64,000 nt of DNA from Adineta vaga (Eukaryota; Rotifera), in the NCBI GenBank assembly GCA_021613535.1, contig CP075495.1:1860001-1924000 (forward strand). Direction: 5' to 3'. Positions 61,007 through 64,000 of this stretch are shown here, in pieces. The notes under the pieces are model-generated. The model had not been told where the DNA came from. It did not search any database and saw only the letters and a program-made list of their open reading frames with translations. Position 1 is the first letter of the stretch. The number at the start of each line of letters is the position of its first letter. A program made the position numbers and the translations under genes.

Positions 61007-64000
61007 ATGGATCCCATATTTCCTGGTGGTCATCCACAATTTATTTTTGTTCCACCTGGTTCTGTGCCAGTTCCAATTCTTAATCAAGTACCAGTTATGA
61101 TGCAACAAGCACCATTTCCTGTATTTGTTCAACAACCTGTCATGCCACAACCACCACTACCATCTATTCCACAACAGACAACATCAATGTCAACAGATTT
61201 TATGGCCGAAGATCGTTTACAAGAAAAAGCACGTCGTTGGCAACAATTACAAACGAAACGTTATGCTGATAAACGAAGATTCGGATTTTCTGATATTCAA
61301 AAAGAAGATATGCCTGCTGAACATGTCAGAAAAATCATTCGTGATCATGGTGATATGACAAATAAAAAATTTCGTCATGATAAACGTGTCTATTTGGGCT
61401 CGTTAAAATATATGCCACATGCTATATACAAATTATTAGAAAATATGCCTATGCCATGGGAACAAATTCGTAATGTTAAAGTTATTTATCATATTACAGG
61501 TGCAATTACATTTGTGAATGAAATTCCTTGGGTAATTGAACCGGTTTTTATTGCTCAATGGGGAACAATGTGGATTATGATGCGAAGAGAAAAACGTGAT
61601 CGAAGACATTTCAAACGAATGCGTTTTCCACCATTTGATGATGAAGAACCACCATTAGATTATGCAGATAATATTCTTGATGTTGAACCATTAGAAGCTA
61701 TTCAATTACAATTAGATTCAGAAGAAGATAAAGCAATTTATGATTGGTTTTATGAATATAAACCATTAACAGATACAAAAATGGTCAATGGTACAACATA
61801 TCGTCGATGGCAATTAACATTACCTATAATGTCTACACTTTATCGTATGGGAAATCAATTATTAACTGATCTTGTAGATGATAATTATTTCTATTTATTT
61901 GATCTTAAATCATTTTTTACTGCAAAAGCATTGAATATTGCCATACCCGGTGGTCCAAAATTTGAACCATTAGTTAAAGATGTCAATCCAAAGTAAATAT
62001 ATTTTTCTTTCTTTTTCTTATAGAAATATTTTTTTTCTTTTTTAGTGATGAAGATTGGAATGAATTCAATGATATTAATAAAATTATTATTCGTCAACCA
62101 ATCCGTACTGAATATCGTATTGCTTTTCCATATCTCTACAATTCTTATCCATTTAAAGTTTATCTTGCTTGGTATCATACACCTAATGTTGTCTTCATTA
62201 AAACGGAAGATCCAGATTTACCAGCATTTTATTTTGATCCATTGATCAATCCTATTGCTCATCGTCATACAATCAAATCTCTTGAAATACAAATTGAACA
62301 ATTAAATGATGATAATGAAGAAGAATTTGTTCTTCCCGACGAATTCGAACCATTATTAACCGGTGTACCTTTATATACAGATAATACTGCAAATGGTATT
62401 GCATTATTATGGGCACCACGTCCATTTAATCTTCGTTCCGGTCGAACCCGACGTGCAATTGATATTCCATTAGTTAAAACATGGTATCGTGAACATTGTC
62501 CAAGCGAACATCCGGTTAAAGTTCGTGTATCTTATCAGAAATTATTGAAATGTTTTGTTCTCAATGCATTACATCATCGTAAACCTAAACCACAGAAAAA
62601 ACGTTATCTCTTTCGTTCATTTAAATCGACAAAATTCTTTCAAGCAACCACACTTGATTGGGTTGAAGTTGGTCTTCAAGTTTGTCGTCAAGGTTATAAT
62701 ATGTTAAATCTTTTGATTCATCGTAAAAATTTGAATTATCTTCATTTGGATTATAATTTCAATTTGAAACCAGTGAAAACATTAACAACCAAAGAACGAA
62801 AAAAATCTCGATTTGGAAATGCCTTTCATTTATGTCGTGAAATTTTACGTTTAACAAAATTAATTGTCGATAGTCATGTTCAATATCGTTTGGGTAATGT
62901 TGATGCTTTTCAATTAGCTGATGGTTTACAATATACATTTGCACATGTCGGTCAATTAACTGGAATGTATCGTTATAAATATAAATTAATGAGACAAGTT
63001 CGTTTATGTAAAGATTTAAAACATTTAATCTATTATCGATTTAATACGGGACCAGTTGGTAAAGGACCGGGATGTGGTATTTGGGCACCAGGTTGGCGAG
63101 TTTGGTTATTTTTCTTACGTGGTGTAACACCATTATTAGAACGTTGGTTAGGAAATTTATTATCACGTCAATTTGAAGGTCGTCATTCGAAAGGCATTGC
63201 AAAAACAGTTACTAAACAACGTGTCGAATCTCATTATGATTTAGAATTACGTGCTGCTGTTATGCATGATATATTAGATATGATGCCTGAAAGTATTAAA
63301 CAAAATAAAGCACGAATCATTCTTCAACATTTAAGTGAAGCATGGCGGTGTTGGAAAGCAAATATTCCATGGAAAGTACCTGGTTTACCAATTCCTATTG
63401 AAAATATGATCTTACGTTATGTCAAAAATAAAGCAGATTGGTGGACATCAACAGCACATACAAATCGTGAACGTATTCGACGTGGTGCAACTGTTGATAA
63501 AACAGTTTGTAAGAAAAACTTAGGTCGATTGACACGTCTTTACTTAAAATCTGAACAAGAACGACAACATAATTATCTTAAAGATGGTCCATATATAACA
63601 GCTGAAGAAGCTGTTGCTATTTATACAACTGTAGTTCATTGGCTTGAATCACGACGTTTCTCACCTATACCATTTCCACCATTAGCTTATAAACATGATA
63701 CAAAATTACTTATCTTAGCATTAGAACGTTTAAAAGAAGCTTACAGTGTTAAATCACGATTAAATCAATCTCAACGTGAAGAATTAGGTTTAATCGAACA
63801 AGCCTATGATAATCCACATGAAGCATTATCACGTATAAAACGTCATCTTCTAACACAACGTGCATTTAAAGAATGTGGAATTGAATTTATGGATTTATAT
63901 AGTCATTTAGTGCCTGTTTATGATGTTGAACCATTAGAAAAGATAACGGATGCTTATCTCGATCAATATTTATGGTATGAAGCTGATAAACGTCGACTTT
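61007..64000 (+). CDS. PRPF8: Pre-mRNA splicing factor Prp8 (partial, 5' part)
   Basis: Exon 1 runs 61007-61992, and exon 2 from 62046 is open to the window end, so about 980 of roughly 2,330 residues are present. After a Pro/Gln-rich N-terminus ([14 protein letters not shown]) come [60 protein letters not shown] and the PRO8NT-type core. Further blocks are [93 protein letters not shown] and [20 protein letters not shown]. Identity to animal Prp8 is very high. It is the central U5 snRNP scaffold at the spliceosome active site. No breaks are seen. The gene is truncated only by the window edge. Confidence 0.98.

Overview
The window looks like gene-dense nuclear DNA from a small protostome animal, most probably a bdelloid rotifer. 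The base composition is strongly A+T rich. Most introns are about 45-65 nt with GT..AG ends, and I count about 30 protein genes in 64 kb. Metazoan-only families are present: an NMDA-type glutamate receptor, Nanos, STIL, CARM1, LIM-domain-binding protein and an arginine-kinase-fold protein. The species assignment is inference. I saw no tRNA, rRNA, CRISPR or recognisable transposon. Exon boundaries were read by eye from splice signals and reading-frame continuity, so individual junctions may be off by a base or two. CDS spans run from start to stop codon and include introns.

Left part (1-20 kb), mostly minus strand: a ciliary PG-rich protein, the mRNA-export helicase DDX39B/UAP56, and LDB/Chip, which is divergent from LSM3 with about 50 bp between start codons. 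Then come a Thr-rich GPI-type surface protein and a large EF-hand/WD40 protein like WDR49/WDR64. These are followed by a tight tandem set: UCHL3-like, DPY19-like C-mannosyltransferase and ETFB lysine methyltransferase.

Middle (20-45 kb): a 24-exon NMDA-type receptor subunit with an unusual pore, a His-rich two-pass membrane protein and an SDR. Then a long plus-strand run: MED24, HACL1, a cyclic-nucleotide-gated channel, a SAP-RING protein, RABGEF1/Rabex-5, a membrane SDR16C-like protein and Nanos.

Right part (45-64 kb): a C-type lectin/EGF membrane protein, a small type II membrane protein and LIPT2. LIPT2 is divergent from a guanidino-kinase-fold protein that has lost its catalytic residues. 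Next are a small unrecognised protein, a four-TM protein, a GNAT acetyltransferase, the centriole-duplication factor STIL, an F-box protein, CARM1, and the 5' half of PRPF8 running off the window end.

Themes: RNA processing and export (DDX39B, LSM3, PRPF8), transcription (LDB, MED24, CARM1), cilium/centriole (PG-rich protein, WDR, STIL), mitochondrial or peroxisomal metabolism (LIPT2, ETFBKMT, HACL1) and ion channels (NMDA-type, CNG). The most interesting observations are several full-length enzyme homologues with altered catalytic residues, a GluN3-like arginine in the pore of a receptor with a GluN2-like agonist site, a possible dual mitochondrial/peroxisomal HACL1, and repeated 3' splice acceptors immediately before start codons in closely spaced tandem genes. 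The last of these suggests spliced-leader trans-splicing and possibly operons.
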